NCBI GenBank assembly: GCA_051294375.1
Contig: CM119271.1
Span: 4,197,705 to 4,261,704, forward strand
Direction of reading: 5' to 3'
Length of the DNA stretch: 64,000 nt
DNA from: Paraspadella gotoi
Lineage: Eukaryota; Chaetognatha
Shown here: one piece after another, positions 12,982 through 24,928 of the stretch
How the letters are laid out: each line of letters opens with the position of its first letter
How positions within the stretch are numbered: the first letter of the stretch is position 1
Program-made: the position numbers and the translations under genes
Notes under the pieces: model-generated
The model's database searches: none
What the model was told of the DNA's origin: nothing
Seen by the model: only the letters and a program-made list of their open reading frames with translations

Positions 12982-13068
<87 letters not shown>
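12969..13068 (+). repeat. (CT)n microsatellite
   Basis: About 100 bp of CT dinucleotides with one ATAT interruption near 12981. Confidence 0.95.
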
Positions 13069-13069
<1 letters not shown>

Positions 13070-13125
13070 AGGTCACGCTTAATGAAGATCGCGATCTCGT
13101 CTTTGCGGTTTGACCTTTCCTCCTC

Positions 13126-13200
13126 GACCCTGTCGGACCGACCTTGTCGGACCGACCTTGCCGGATCGACCTTGCCGGATCGACCTTGCCAGATCGACTT
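13126..13200 (+). repeat. 14 bp minisatellite
   Basis: About five to six units of GACCTTGCCGGATC and variants (GACCTTGTCGGACC, GACCTTGCCAGATC), directly after the CT tract. A 136-codon minus-strand frame over 12960-13370 is a translation of these two repeats and is not called as a gene. Confidence 0.8.
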
Positions 13201-14779
13201 AGCCATTTTGATCCTGATCGGCTTGACCTTGCCGCCTCGATCACGACGGTTCCAACTAACCGGTTTGACCTGGAACCCGGTTCGGACTGACCCGCTTCAA
13301 CTTTTGGGTGGGGAAATGATGCGCTAACGAGGTCCGTGAGGAATGACGATGAAATGATGTCTTGAGACATGAGAGGGAAAAAGGGTATTTTTAATCGCGA
13401 TGATGCTTCATACGCTGTATTTTGTATACCGTATACGCATTACACAGTATACATATACAGCATATACAATATTTAATGCCAGAAAATAACGCATCGAAAA
13501 GACGCTTTGCTTGTTTTTGAAAATAACTACTAAAATAATAGGTTAAAAAATGAAATGAACTTGTCTATAAAAAGCGATAATTTTAAATGATAGGTTCTAA
13601 ACAAAAAAAAAATAAATGGCCATTGGCCAATGGAGACTTTAAATTAAAGTCACAAAGATAATTTTAACGCTACGAAAAAAAAAACTGCATGCAAATTTCG
13701 CAGTCGTACTGACCTCCCGGAAGATTCCGTGGATGACGCTAATTTCGCAGATTTGAAGGAGAAAAGAAAGAGAAGAGGAAGAGGGAGAGAAAAGCCTGTT
13801 GGGAGAAAGGGAGGAATTTGTATTATGAGTTGAAGGTCGGGACGAAACGAAACGAAATACAATTATGTTTATATCGTTTAGTTAAATAGTAGCTTAAATT
13901 TCATTGTAGTAATTTTAATCAATGTGAGAACTAAGTTATTAGTAAATACAGCGAACTACGACTTTTTGTTTCTCGCAAAATCGCAACTGATGTTTTTGTT
14001 TGTTTTTTTTGTTTTAAAACAAAAATTAAGAAATATATTAACTAATAGTAACAGTATTAAAGATGTATCACTCGTCATAAAATAATTGAGCTCCGTCTTT
14101 AATCAGTCATAAAAGGTCAGAAAGGTATTAGTAAACTAAAGCGAAAACTTCGACTGTTCATTCTTTATTTCCTAATTATTTAATTGTTTATCTGTTTTCG
14201 ATATTCGTTCATATTGTTTCGACCTCCGTTTCCGGTTGACCCTTCGTTTAATAATTTGTTTTTTTCTCTCTTCTACCGATAATCCCCTCATTTTTCGCTC
14301 CATCTCTCTCCTTCAGATTTAGTGCTTGATCCGTTTATCCGATCTACTCATTCGCCCTTTTTTTTTTAGCGTCTTAGCTCCACTTAGCCGCTCCACTTAT
14401 CCGCTCTTTGTATCTTCTCCTTTTATGTCTTCGCTATCCCCACTCTCGCTACGCACAAATACATAATATTTTTTCTGTATTTTTTTTACCATTTTAGACT
14501 TATCCTATTATTTTTTTCTTTTAAGATTTTCTTGCTCCTCATTTTTTCTCGAAATTTTTACCTTTTTTTTTTTACCTTTTTTTCCCCTTTCCTCCTTTTC
14601 CTAATTTCCCAATATTCTATCATCCATCTCTATCTTCATTTCAAGCCCTCCGTCCATCCATCTATCCATCCGTCCGTCCGTCCATCCATCTTTCCATCTC
14701 TGCCCCGATTTAACGAGTTTCTCAATATCCTTTCCCCTCCGCTTTTCCGATACAAGTTATCCTTCTCCGTCGATATTTC
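13201..14779. other. AT-rich to pyrimidine-rich DNA, no gene seen
   Basis: Holds GTATAC-rich sequence near 13420-13470 and a CCATC/CCGTC-rich stretch at 14650-14700. Becomes T/C-rich toward 14780. No coding or RNA gene signal. Confidence 0.4.

Positions 14780-14859
<80 letters not shown>
14780..14859 (+). repeat. (CT)n microsatellite
   Basis: About 80 bp of uninterrupted CT, followed by a short ACAC stretch. Confidence 0.95.
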
Positions 14860-14865
<6 letters not shown>

Positions 14866-14983
14866 ACACACACTCGCACAAACCACAAAAAAAAGTCAGA
14901 TTTTTATCTCAGAGTTGTGCCAATATTTTTTTTCCCTCTCTCTTGTTCATTTATTCCGGTCATAAAAAGAAAGACTATAACCG

Positions 14984-14984
<1 letters not shown>

Positions 14985-15033
<49 letters not shown>
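14985..15033 (+). repeat. (CGT)n microsatellite
   Basis: About 16 perfect CGT units, CpG-rich and in strong contrast to the T-rich flanks. This is one of many GAC/GTC triplet loci in the window. Confidence 0.95.
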
Positions 15034-15034
<1 letters not shown>

Positions 15035-15526
15035 CTCTTTTTTTAATTTTTATTTTTTCCCTTTTTTTTTCATCTTTATTTTTCTTTTTTCTTTTTCTCT
15101 CTCTCCCTCTTCCTCTTCATTTTATTCTTCTTCTTCCTTCCTCGTTTTTACGACATTTTGTCCGAAACGAGTCTCCGTGGGCACCATGAAAAGTCACGTG
15201 ACCGCGCGACTGTAAAGAACCGCGCAAAAACTTTTCCAAGACTTTAATCCTCCATGTTTATCTCCGAACCAGACTCCCCTCTCCCCCCCCCACACTCGTA
15301 TCCTAGCGACGCGAATGTCGTTGTTGTGGTTGTTGTCGTTGTCTCTCGTTGTCCTGGTTTCCAGAGCAAGCGGTCGCAAAGGGATTCGTCGACTTTATCC
15401 CACAAATTTTTGTTGCCGTTTTTGATGTTATCTCTTTGTGATTGTTGTTGTAGAATATTCCAATTTGGTTTCGTTTATTGTTCTCGAACGGCAATCAAAT
15501 TTCCTCGTTTGCTAGGAGAAAAATAA
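15034..15526. other. T-rich then mixed DNA with a perfect E-box palindrome
   Basis: 15193-15202 is GTCACGTGAC, an extended E-box that recurs at 63821-63830 with similar right-hand flanks. 15315-15355 is GTT/GTC-rich. Open frames here are short and unrecognised. Confidence 0.35.
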
Positions 15527-15851
15527 GTTGCGCCGCAGTGAGCGCCTTGGCACGTGTATTTCTCGTGACATAACGTGACGTGACATGACGTGACGTGACA
15601 TGACTACATGACTGCAATAACTTTCTTAGTCCGTGTATTTCAGACACGCACTGCATCAGAATTTTTTTCTTTTTTTATTCTTTACAGTTTTAGGATTTCC
15701 TGAAGACGGCGCTAGCACTCCCTTAGATTTCAGGTTTTTTCCTGTCTTTACAAACGAACAACCAACTATAGGCGAGTTATGAGCATGTTTAACGTAAGTG
15801 GAACAGACCGATTGACAGACATACCGACCGACCGACCGACAGACCGACCGA
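15527..15851 (-). mobile_element. Copy D of the internal-microsatellite element, missing its palindromic end
   Basis: Reverse orientation. It starts with the complement of the ACTGCGGCGCAA end, contains a TGACG/TGACATGACG tract corresponding to the TCATG microsatellite, the complement of CCTAAAACT and of TTTGTTAAGACAGG, and ends in a CCGACCGACCGAC tract. The AGTTGC palindrome found in copies B, C and E is absent, so this copy is truncated at that side. Confidence 0.7.
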
Positions 15852-16195
15852 AAAAAAAAGGAGAAATTTGAAAGAGAGAAAAATGAAAGAAGAAAGTAAG
15901 TTTGCTTCGCGTCGCAGGTGCCGAACGCGACGACGCGATACTTACCCGCCGTCCAAGTGCACCTGTTATACGGCGTCTCTTTTTTTGTTTCTCCGCCTCC
16001 CTGCTGATCCCAGACCTGGGAAAGGCGAAAAGGCGGCGACGTTGGCGAACTAAGTGACTTTTTGCCTCACTCGCTCGAAGCTGCCCGCTTTATAGAGAGG
16101 GAGAGGTCAAACGTTCAAGTCCCGTTCCTTACTCGCTGATCCTTGCCTTTGAATTTACCAAATTGCCTGATATTAGAAATTTCCTCGGTATTTTT
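15852..16195. other. Short unassigned region
   Basis: Includes a GC-richer open stretch at 15905-16050 on the + strand with no recognisable product. Confidence 0.35.
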
Positions 16196-16478
16196 GTAGT
16201 CGGGCATTGCCTAAGTTCACCCCGCCTATAAGCATGACTCTTTCAGTTGTGACCCGATGGCTCATTGAGTAAAGCCATCAGCTCATGACCACTAGGTACC
16301 GGGTTCAATCCCAACCCGGTACCTACCCTCCGGGAAGAGTGAGGACGGCCTTAAGCCACCTTGGGGGCGTGGCAAACCCTCAAGCCTGGTTCCAAGCCCA
16401 GGACCCGTTCCATGTCTGCTAGAGGGGGTTATAGAAGTTACGGATAGTCATCTTCTGCCCACTTAGCGCCTTATCCAC
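16196..16478 (+). mobile_element. SINE-like element, tRNA-like head, copy 1
   Basis: A ~283 bp element bounded by GTAGTCGGGCA and CTTATCCAC and shared with 62762-63036 and 63157-63434 (both reverse). 16258-16269 (TGGCTCATTGAG) resembles a Pol III A box. 16302-16311 (GGTTCAATCC) matches the B-box consensus, 32 bases downstream. The head folds well: GATGGCT pairs with AGCCATC around 16256-16279, and GGTACCGGGTT pairs with AACCCGGTACC around 16296-16324. A CCTGG..CCAGG pair lies near 16386-16403. It is followed by eight or nine T. No coding capacity. I infer a tRNA-derived SINE that would depend on a LINE elsewhere. Confidence 0.7.
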
Positions 16479-16671
16479 ATTTTTTTTTAAGGCTGCTTCG
16501 TTTCCTAACTCCCTTAGGCCACGGTGGAGTTGGAGAGAAAAATGGCGAACAAAATGAGATTGAAATCGGAAAAGCGAATGGAATCGAATTGGCTAATTAC
16601 ACAATGCGTCACTCATTTTATAGTAGGGAAAGAGAGAGAGAAAAAGATATTTGGAAAAAAAAAAAAAAAAA

Positions 16672-16888
16672 NNNNNNNNNNNNNNNNNNNNNNNNNNNNN
16701 NNNNNNNNNNNNNNNNNNNNNNNNNNNNNNNNNNNNNNNNNNNNNNNNNNNNNNNNNNNNNNNNNNNNNNNNNNNNNNNNNNNNNNNNNNNNNNNNNNNN
16801 NNNNNNNNNNNNNNNNNNNNNNNNNNNNNNNNNNNNNNNNNNNNNNNNNNNNNNNNNNNNNNNNNNNNNNNNNNNNNNNNNNNNNNNN
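16672..16888. other. Assembly gap, 217 N
   Basis: Preceded by a poly-A run starting at about 16656. The DNA between the SINE and the gap shows no gene. Confidence 0.95.
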
Positions 16889-16925
16889 AAATAAGCTATC
16901 TTGTCCCTGACTTTGGACAGGCTTT
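16889..16925 (+). repeat. Short fragment of the inverted-repeat element
   Basis: Nearly identical to about 850-885 of the left arm (shared CCCTGACTTTGGACAG), in the same orientation. The rest of this copy is presumably inside the gap. Confidence 0.6.
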
Positions 16926-16985
16926 TTATATAATACTACCAAGGATCTCCAATCCAAACTCAATTACTCGTCCGCCCATTTCGTA

Positions 16986-17010
16986 TCCTTACCTTACCTT
17001 ACCTTACCTT
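16986..17010 (+). repeat. (CTTAC)n pentanucleotide repeat
   Basis: About five units. This is not the TTAGG arthropod telomere motif. Confidence 0.85.
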
Positions 17011-18663
17011 CCCAAAGACTTAGAACCTGTGATCCTTGCACTTCCCCCTTCACAGATAAATCTTGCCGCAATCCCAGCGTCGGAGAATAAAATAAATCCC
17101 GCTTCTGTTACTAACAGTGTTAGAAAATGTCATCGAATCAAAAAATCAAAAAAAAATCCTAGCTCCGTCAAAGAATTTTGCCGTGGCTCAAAAAAAAACC
17201 TAACAAGATCCGGATAATTTAAAGTCGCCCGGCGGAAACTCCAGCAAAGAGCGGGTAATCTCGGTACCGGAAGAGAATCTCGGCACTCGGCATCTCTCCT
17301 ATTCTTCTTCTCTTTTACCAAATCCTTTCTTCCCTTCTCTTTCTTCTCCTCTTTTCCTCCTCTCTATATAACAATTCTTTTTCTCATCCCTCTTTACTTA
17401 TTTTTTTTTGTATTCTTTATTTACGCCTTATTTTTTTTATATCAGCTTTTCGTCTTAATTTCTCTGTCTTACTTTCTACCACACCACACGGATTTTTGCA
17501 AACTTCATCCCATCATCTTTACGGATTCCTCCAACTCCACCCCCCCCCGAAATTCCATCAAGCTCCAACCCCCACCAGCTTTTCATCTCTCCATCTCATC
17601 TCACTCCACCCCCAGAGTTCCTCCAGTTCCATCTACATTACAAAATATTTCCTTAATTTTCAACTATACATATTTCTTTCCTTTACTTTCTTTTCCTTCT
17701 TAGCTTTCTTTGCTTTTTCCGCTTTTTCTCCGCCATTCCTCCTTATTTTTCGTCCGCTCCAACACCAAAGCTACTTTTTTTTCGTTTTTCTACTTCTGCC
17801 AATTCCACAACAGGATTTGGTTCCATTATTTCTTCTTCTTTCTCAATTCCGTATTTTCTTCAAACGCCACCCTTACCGCCTCCTCTTCCTCCTCCTCCTC
17901 CTCCTCCTCAACTCCGTCCCCGATATTTGATTGACGTCGTAAAGACGTTTTACGAACACGCGTTCTTCCTTTCTTTCCTTTCTTTCCTTTTTTTTTGGCC
18001 TTTTTTTTTCGAAAAGGAATTTTTTGTTCTTCTTCGCGCAAGCGACTTACTACCGCTTTTATGTTTTTTTTGGTTAATTTATAAAAAAACATTTTAAAAT
18101 GTTTAAATTACATAGCATTTTTATAAATGTTTTAAAAATGATAAAGTAAATAAAGTAATTTTTTTTAAAAGTCACAACGATATTTAACATCAAAAATCTA
18201 AGTTTTTTTGGTAAAAATGATAAAAGTAAAAACTTAAATTTCTAATATATACAGTATCGGAAACCTAGAATGTCGTAAGACTGTACATGGAATAACTTTT
18301 CTATTTATAGGTACACAAATAGTATATCATCAAACCTTAAAAAATATATCATCAAACCTAATTTTTAATGAATTTTAAATACAACTACTGAATTAAAAAA
18401 ATATTTTTTAAAAGCTGTTTAAAGCTTATAATATTTCCGGCCATTTTCAAGTCAGGCCGGAGCCATTGGCTTTTCTTTTGAGTTCCCCAAAACCGAAATG
18501 ACTTTCTCTTCCGTTTGGCAAAAACACGAGAAATTGTTACTTCGTACTATTCGGTTTGGAGTTTGGAAAGGAGGGCGCCGTAAAAGGTTTTATGAAACGC
18601 ATCTGAACCACGACGAAATTGGGACTTTTTACTTTTCTTGACTCTACAATGAAATGTAAAACA
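17011..18663. other. Pyrimidine-rich then AT-rich DNA, no gene seen
   Basis: 17280-17900 is C/T-rich with a CCT triplet tract at 17880-17908. 18060-18450 is AT-rich. Open frames reflect composition only. Confidence 0.4.
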
Positions 18664-18715
18664 AAAATAAAGTTACAATCACAAATTTTCATTTGTTTGA
18701 TATTTAAACGAATCA

Positions 18716-18941
18716 NNNNNNNNNNNNNNNNNNNNNNNNNNNNNNNNNNNNNNNNNNNNNNNNNNNNNNNNNNNNNNNNNNNNNNNNNNNNNNNNNNNNN
18801 NNNNNNNNNNNNNNNNNNNNNNNNNNNNNNNNNNNNNNNNNNNNNNNNNNNNNNNNNNNNNNNNNNNNNNNNNNNNNNNNNNNNNNNNNNNNNNNNNNNN
18901 NNNNNNNNNNNNNNNNNNNNNNNNNNNNNNNNNNNNNNNNN
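18716..18941. other. Assembly gap, 226 N
   Basis: Lies inside unit 1 of a local tandem duplication. The corresponding part of unit 2 (about 19440-19600) is resolved. Confidence 0.95.
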
Positions 18942-19198
18942 GTTTTTTTTTTATTTCTTTTTTTTTTCTCGAGTTTGGCTTCGCGATCGACGAACGTCCA
19001 TCTTTCTGGGATTTGCCCTTTTCTTTGGCTTTTTGTCCTCAATGTTTGTTTGGATCTGTTTTGCTTTTCAATTTGTTTTTTTTTATTGTTTTCTTACAAT
19101 TTATGGTTTTCTTTTCTCGAAGCTCATTCGTTCCTTCTTTCACTAGAAGTCGGAAGATTTCGTATTTGTTATTTTTACTGATGGTTTGGTTTTCCTTT

Positions 19199-19204
19199 GG
19201 TCTG

Positions 19205-19303
<99 letters not shown>
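19199..19303 (+). repeat. (TTTC)n microsatellite
   Basis: About 26 nearly perfect units. The corresponding place in unit 2 (19850-19940) is a decayed T/C tract. Confidence 0.95.
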
Positions 19304-19388
19304 AATACATTCAGTCTCCCTTCATTTATCTTCTCTTCTCTTTTCTTTTATCCCCTCATGTTTTCTTTAAAAGAGGAAGATTAAAACA

Positions 19389-19975
19389 AAAATAAGGTTA
19401 CACAAATTTCATTTGTTTGATAGTTTAAACGAATCCAATCTGAATAAAATATAATCGTTTGGTAGATATTTTATTTCTTGCAGTAATTTTTGATAACGTT
19501 AGTGTTAATTAAGTAAAAGTTTAAGAGTTGAGTCTCAGTTAAAATCCGAACTTCTCGGATAAATTGACTGAGTAGAATTTTTGAATCTTCGGTTTTTTTT
19601 TATTTCCTTTTTTTTTTCTCGAGTTTGGCTTCGCGATCGACGAACGTCATCTTTCTGGGATTTGCCCTTTTCTTTGGCTTTTGTCCTCAATTTTGTTTGA
19701 TCTTTTTGCTTTTCAATTTGTTTTTTTTTTATTGTTTTCTTACAATTTATGGTTTTCTTTCTCGAAGCTCATTCTTCCTATTTTCACTAGAAGTCGGAAG
19801 ATTTCGTATTGTTATTTACTGATGGTTGGGTTTCTTTGGTCTGTCTTCTTTTTTTTTTTTTCTTTCCTTCTTTCTTTCTTCTTTTTCTTTCTTTTTTCTT
19901 CTTTCTCTTTTGTCTTTAATCTTTCTTTTCTTCTTTCTATACATTCAGTCTCCTTCATTTATATCTTCTCATTCC
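19389..19975 (+). repeat. Tandem duplication, unit 2
   Basis: Repeats unit 1 about 650-725 bp later. Differences from unit 1 are mainly single-base losses and homopolymer length changes, for example CGTCATC for CGTCCATC. This looks either like decay without selection or like uncorrected long-read sequence at the edge of a gap. Confidence 0.8.
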
Positions 19976-20009
19976 TTTTCTTTTATTTCCTCAATTGTTT
20001 TCTTTTAAT

Positions 20010-20053
20010 AATGCCCATCTCTCTCTCATCTCCCTCCTCTTTCTCGTTCATCG

Positions 20054-20090
<37 letters not shown>

Positions 20091-20690
20091 CTCTTCTTCT
20101 CTCTCTCCTCTCTTCTCCAGCTCCCTCACCCCTTCTTCCCTCCCCTGTTCCCTCTCTGCTTTTCCACTGTCTCATTTGTCTTCACCAACCACGCTCGCAC
20201 ACGTTTCTCCCCTGCCGTCGATTACGGCGAACAACGAAGCTCTGAATGTTTATGTTTTTGTTCTGTCTCCTAACGATGTTTTTTTTTTTTTCTCCGCTCG
20301 GCGCGATCGAGTGCCCTAAATTAACTACGGGTACTCCTCTTGGGCTGTCTCGACGCATCGCCGCCTCAAATAAGGTGTGTATTTCTATGTTATATTATAT
20401 CCCGAGGAGAAACTCGCTCCCACTCCTCTGTTTCTTTTCTCCCTCTCCTTCTCCTTCTCTCCCGTGTCAGTGTCTCCTCTCTCTCTCTCTCTCTTCTCCT
20501 TGCTCGGGATCCGTCTCTCTTCTCTCTCTTTCTCTCTCTCTCTCTATTCTCTTCTCTCTCCTGCTCTCTCTCTCTCTCTCTCTTTTTCTCTCTCGCCTTC
20601 TCTCTCTCTCTCGTTCTCTCACGNNNNNNNNNNNNNNNNNNNNNNNNNCTCTCTCTCTCTCTCTCTACGGAAAAACCTTTTCCGTGTCGC
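20010..20690 (+). repeat. CT-rich field with interruptions
   Basis: CT tracts at 20056-20092, 20470-20500, 20515-20620 and 20649-20666. The 20190-20400 interval is less biased but has no recognisable coding signal. Confidence 0.75.
20624..20648. other. Assembly gap, 25 N
   Basis: Placeholder-size gap inside a CT microsatellite. Confidence 0.95.
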
Positions 20691-21161
20691 TTCGTCTCAT
20701 GAATTATTCAACGCTGAATTGACACGCGTTTCCGTTTAACAAAAATTTACCCGTTGCGCCATCTAACGTCGGCGAGGTGCTCTTTCATTTTTTAACGCGG
20801 TTTTTTTTTTGTTGCTATGAGAATATATTTGATTATAAATACATTAGTAAATGTTTTAAACAAAGATTAATTTATATACTTCAGTTTTACGTCCACGGAA
20901 AAGATTTGTTAAAAATATGGACATAAAATATTGACTTAAAATACTTAAAATCAAGTCAAGTTTAAAATCTTTTATAGGGAAATTAAATGAAATAAATTAG
21001 ATTAAGATAAATTAGATTATATTAAATTTGAATTCAAATCTTTTGCCTAGGTACGGTGGGTTATACGAAGAGGCGACGGAAAAACCGCGAGATAGAAATA
21101 AATAACCGGAGTTCGTTTCCCGCCAAAATGTCATTTTTAATTAAGTTGCCGCGTTATTGGA

Positions 21162-21164
<3 letters not shown>
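20691..21164. other. AT-rich DNA without recognisable features
   Basis: Mixed AT-rich sequence. I see no gene or named repeat. Confidence 0.4.
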
Positions 21165-21202
<38 letters not shown>

Positions 21203-21417
21203 GAAAAAGGTAAAGGGGATAATTAAGAAAGTGGAACGAGGTAATAAAGACTGGTGAAGAAGATAATTGGGTGAGTGAGACTGAGATGGATACAATTGGG
21301 TGAGATACTCGACCTCGGTATAATTAATACGACGCCGATAAAGTTAAGGGGTTTGGCCTCGCCTTTAAGAAGGTAAAGTATGGAGAGAGGGAGAGAGGGA
21401 CTGAGAGAGTGAGAGAG

Positions 21418-21456
<39 letters not shown>

Positions 21457-21588
21457 AAGAGAGAGGAGAAATTAAAAAATTAAGAAAACTGAGGAAAAAA
21501 TTAAAATGAAATAAGAATGGAATGAAATAGAAAATGAAAAAAAAACCGCTAAGCTCTGGAGGTGGAGGGAAGAGAAGAGAGAGAGAGA

Positions 21589-21643
<55 letters not shown>

Positions 21644-21695
21644 AAGACAGATCGAGAAGAACAGATTGAGAGAGAGAGAATCGCTGAGTGAAAAA
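21165..21695 (+). repeat. GA-rich field
   Basis: (GA)n tracts at 21168-21198, 21383-21465 and 21575-21690, separated by mixed purine-rich DNA. Confidence 0.85.
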
Positions 21696-23000
21696 ATAAG
21701 TAGAGATGTTATGTTTTTTAGTTTTGAAGCGGCCTCCCCAATTTTGAAAATTTGGCTTCTCTCGAATTACACCCGGGTGTAACTTAAAAGAAAGTCTCAG
21801 CTTTTTTGCTTTGAGGGCAATCACGAACCTGAATGAAAAATGGGAAGAAGGTGTGTAAGTCTCGAGAGAAAAAAAAATGGTTGGAAAAAAAAAAAACATA
21901 ATGTGAGAGAATGAAAAATTTAAGATTGGTAAAATTAAAATATCGTTTCAATAAAGATAAAAAGAATAAAATAAGTTTTGATACTTTTTTTTTCTTTTTT
22001 CTCTTCCGAGTATTTTCTCTTCATTTAGTTCTTCTTGTTTCTTTTTCGATCTGGCGTATCACACTCCTCTTCCCCTCTCCTCCTCCATGCTCCTCTTCCT
22101 CCTCCCTCCTCCTCCTCCTCCTCCTCTCAAAGAGGTACTAACGTCATCCCCCAAGAAAATAGTAAAATTGAGCTCAATAATGCAAAAATCAACCTGAAAA
22201 ATTAAAACAAAACGAGGCGAGACGCGAAAAAAAAATAATATAGGACGTGAAGACGCGGGATGGAGGGAGGGAAGGAAGGGAGGGAGGAAGGGAGGAGAGG
22301 AGGAGGTATAGTGAAGCGCCTTTTTTTCGAACCCACTTTTGTCGACTCGCAAACGTCGAAAAGTCGCTGCGACTGATTTTTTACTGGTCGAAAAGTCGAA
22401 TTCGACGTGAAAATCAGTCGAAATTAACATTGAAGAGGCTCTCTGGTCGAATTCGACTCAGAATATGATGGACTCTCCTCTCTTTTCTCCTTTCTTCTTT
22501 TTCGCTCTCTAATAATATACACATAATCCACGATATTGCCATGTACATGTTAACAATTTTAACAAGCGCGGCAAACCATTTGCAAATATTATTATTTATA
22601 GTAAAGAGTAAAAGACCTGGGAAAAAAAGATTTAAGATAGCCAATCAAAAATTTGAATATAAATCTTAAAATTTACCCTCCAGCTATTTATTTTAGGAAA
22701 GGATGTTTTCATTTACATTTTGAAATATATAAATTAAAAACCATTGAATTTACGGTATGAATTCATAATGAATGAATTCACAGATCATTAATGGATAAAT
22801 TCAATTCAGAATGTTCGGTTAAAAATGGAAGAATGATTATTAAGAAATGAATTCATATAGATGAATTTGTTTAATGCAGTATCGAAGAAACACATTCCAG
22901 GTTTAATAAAACTCTTTCTCTCTCTTTGAAGTGAATCTGGGGAATGAATCTATAATTAAATACAAATATATTTTTCATAATTTTCCTGATTACAACAAAA
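21696..23000. other. Mixed DNA with short triplet and GGAG tracts
   Basis: Holds a CCT/CTC tract at 22071-22127, a GGGA-rich stretch at 22258-22305, a TCGACT/AAAGTCG-rich patch at 22340-22460, and an AATTCAT-rich stretch from 22750. No gene is supported. Confidence 0.4.
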
Positions 23001-23345
23001 TGATTTGATAAGTGAATCTGATTAGTGAATTCATATTACAGTGGGGATTTTTCTTATGAAATTGGATCAGTCATTTAGTTAGTATCTCTTTAAATGTTTC
23101 TATCAGTGTATGCACAATGAATAGTTTTCTTACTGACAGGATGAATTCATGTTATCAATTCACCTCATGAATTAACGCCACGATTTGATAAGTGAATCTG
23201 AAGGAAAGAGTTTTTGTCAGCAGATTAATACGGGTCAATAGAGAGTAACCTTCAATGTTTTTATTAAGGTTCTGCAAGGAATAGTTTTCTGTACTGTGAG
23301 ATGAATTCATGTATAATTAATTCACCTGCATGAATTACCGAGAAA
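23001..23345 (+). repeat. Two-unit satellite-like direct repeat of about 165-180 bp
   Basis: GATTTGATAAGTGAATCTGA occurs at about 23001 and 23181. AATAGTTTTCT followed by GATGAATTCATG and CACCTCATGAATTA-like sequence occurs at about 23118-23176 and 23281-23338. Block order is conserved between the two units. Confidence 0.7.
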
Positions 23346-24316
23346 TGAGAAGATTTACAATGAGTTTATCCCCAAGATCATAAGAGGAGGAGTAAGAGGA
23401 GAAGTAAGAGGAGGAGTAAGAGGAGAGGAACAGGGTGTCTCTGAAAACAAACAGGAGTGTATTTACAATGTAAATGAGGAGCATGAATTCAGAAAATCAT
23501 GAAATCATGATTTCATTGGGTAAGATCTCGGTGGTAGTCGAATTCATAGTCGAAAAACAGCGCTTCACTATAAGTGGGAGGGAGGAAAGGAAAGAAGTAG
23601 GAGGGGAGTGGAGGAAAGGAAAGAAGAGGGGGGTGAGGAGGAAAGAGAAGGAAGGTGGAAAGGAAAGAAAAAAAGGGAGGGAGAGGTAAGAAGACGAAAG
23701 AGAAATAACACTCTGGGAGAAAGACCGAGAGTCTATGGATGCCTGGGAAAAAAATAAAGCTTTCGCGTCTAAGACGATTACGACGACGAAGGGGACAAAG
23801 ACGACGACGAAGATGAAGAGACGACGAGCGATGACACGACGACGGACGACGAACGGCGATGACGACGAAGACTACGACTGGACGAAAGACGCCAAGGGTA
23901 ATATGACGAGGACTCCTAGGTCGAGAGGACGAAAGAAGAGGAGAACGAAGCGGACGACGACGACGATGACACGACGAGACGACGACGACGACGAGAACGA
24001 CACGACGGACGACGACGGACGACGATACCAAGGAAAACGTACGAGGACAAGGACGAACCCAAGGAGATATGCAAAAACCCGAGAACAATATAGCGATAAA
24101 AGGGAGAAGAGAAAAAAAAAACATAACGTGTGAAGAAAACAAAGGAGGAGGAAGGAGGAGGAACAGGAAGAGGAGGAGGGAGGAGGAGGAGGAAAGGGTC
24201 AGAATTGAGAAAATATGTGGAAGAGAAAAAAACGAGAAGCAGATGTAAAGAGGCAGAGAAGAAAGATAAAGAAAAATCTAAGAAGGAAAGAAGAAGGAAA
24301 TATCTGGAGAGAGAGC

Positions 24317-24380
<64 letters not shown>

Positions 24381-24450
24381 AACAGAGACAGAGACAGAGA
24401 CAAAGCCAAGGAATGAGAAGGAGATCAAAGAAAGAGTCTTTTTCATTTAA
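23346..24450 (+). repeat. Purine-rich and GAC-triplet-rich field
   Basis: GGAGTAAGA units at 23385-23430, purine-rich sequence at 23575-23700, a degenerate GAC/GAA/ACG triplet field at 23770-24030, then purine-rich DNA ending in (GA)n at 24308-24380 and (GAGACA)n at 24380-24403. Long open frames on both strands are translations of these motifs. Confidence 0.75.
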
Positions 24451-24604
24451 TTCTTCTTCTTAATCATTTTTATTCAGACTTTTTATTTTTTTCTTTCTTT
24501 TTACTTTTTTTCTCTCATCTTTTTTTTAATAATTTTTCTTGGTTTTTTTTTCTCTCGATGGAATTCCGCGCAAGAAATCAGGGAACACAATTCAATCAAC
24601 TGAA

Positions 24605-24782
24605 ATGGAGGGGAGCGAGAGAGAGAGAGAGAGGAGGGTGAGGGGAGAGAAAGAGAAAAGAAAGAGAAGAGAAGGAGAGAATGAAGAAGAGAGAAGAAGA
24701 GAAGAAGAAAAGAGAGGAGAGAGAGAGAGAAAAAGAGAAAGAGATGAAAGAGAGAGAGAGAGAGAGGAGAAAGAGAGGAAAG

Positions 24783-24871
<89 letters not shown>

Positions 24872-24896
24872 AAAGAGAGAGAGAGAAAGATGAAGA

Positions 24897-24928
<32 letters not shown>

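Larger units (their letters stand above)
18664..19388 (+). repeat. Tandem duplication, unit 1
   Basis: Starts with an ACAAAAATAAAGTTACA block, is interrupted by a 226 N gap, then continues with CTCGAGTTTGGCTTCGCGATCGACGAAC-type sequence (from about 18967) and an AGTCGGAAGATTTCGTATT block, ending after a TTTC tract and a CATTCAGTCTCC block. The same order recurs from 19389 to about 19975. Confidence 0.8.

Noticed and set aside
16196-16478. A functional tRNA gene
   Set aside because: B-box sequence is present, but the hairpins are longer than tRNA arms and no acceptor stem pairing was found. Repeated copies of ~280 bp fit a SINE better.
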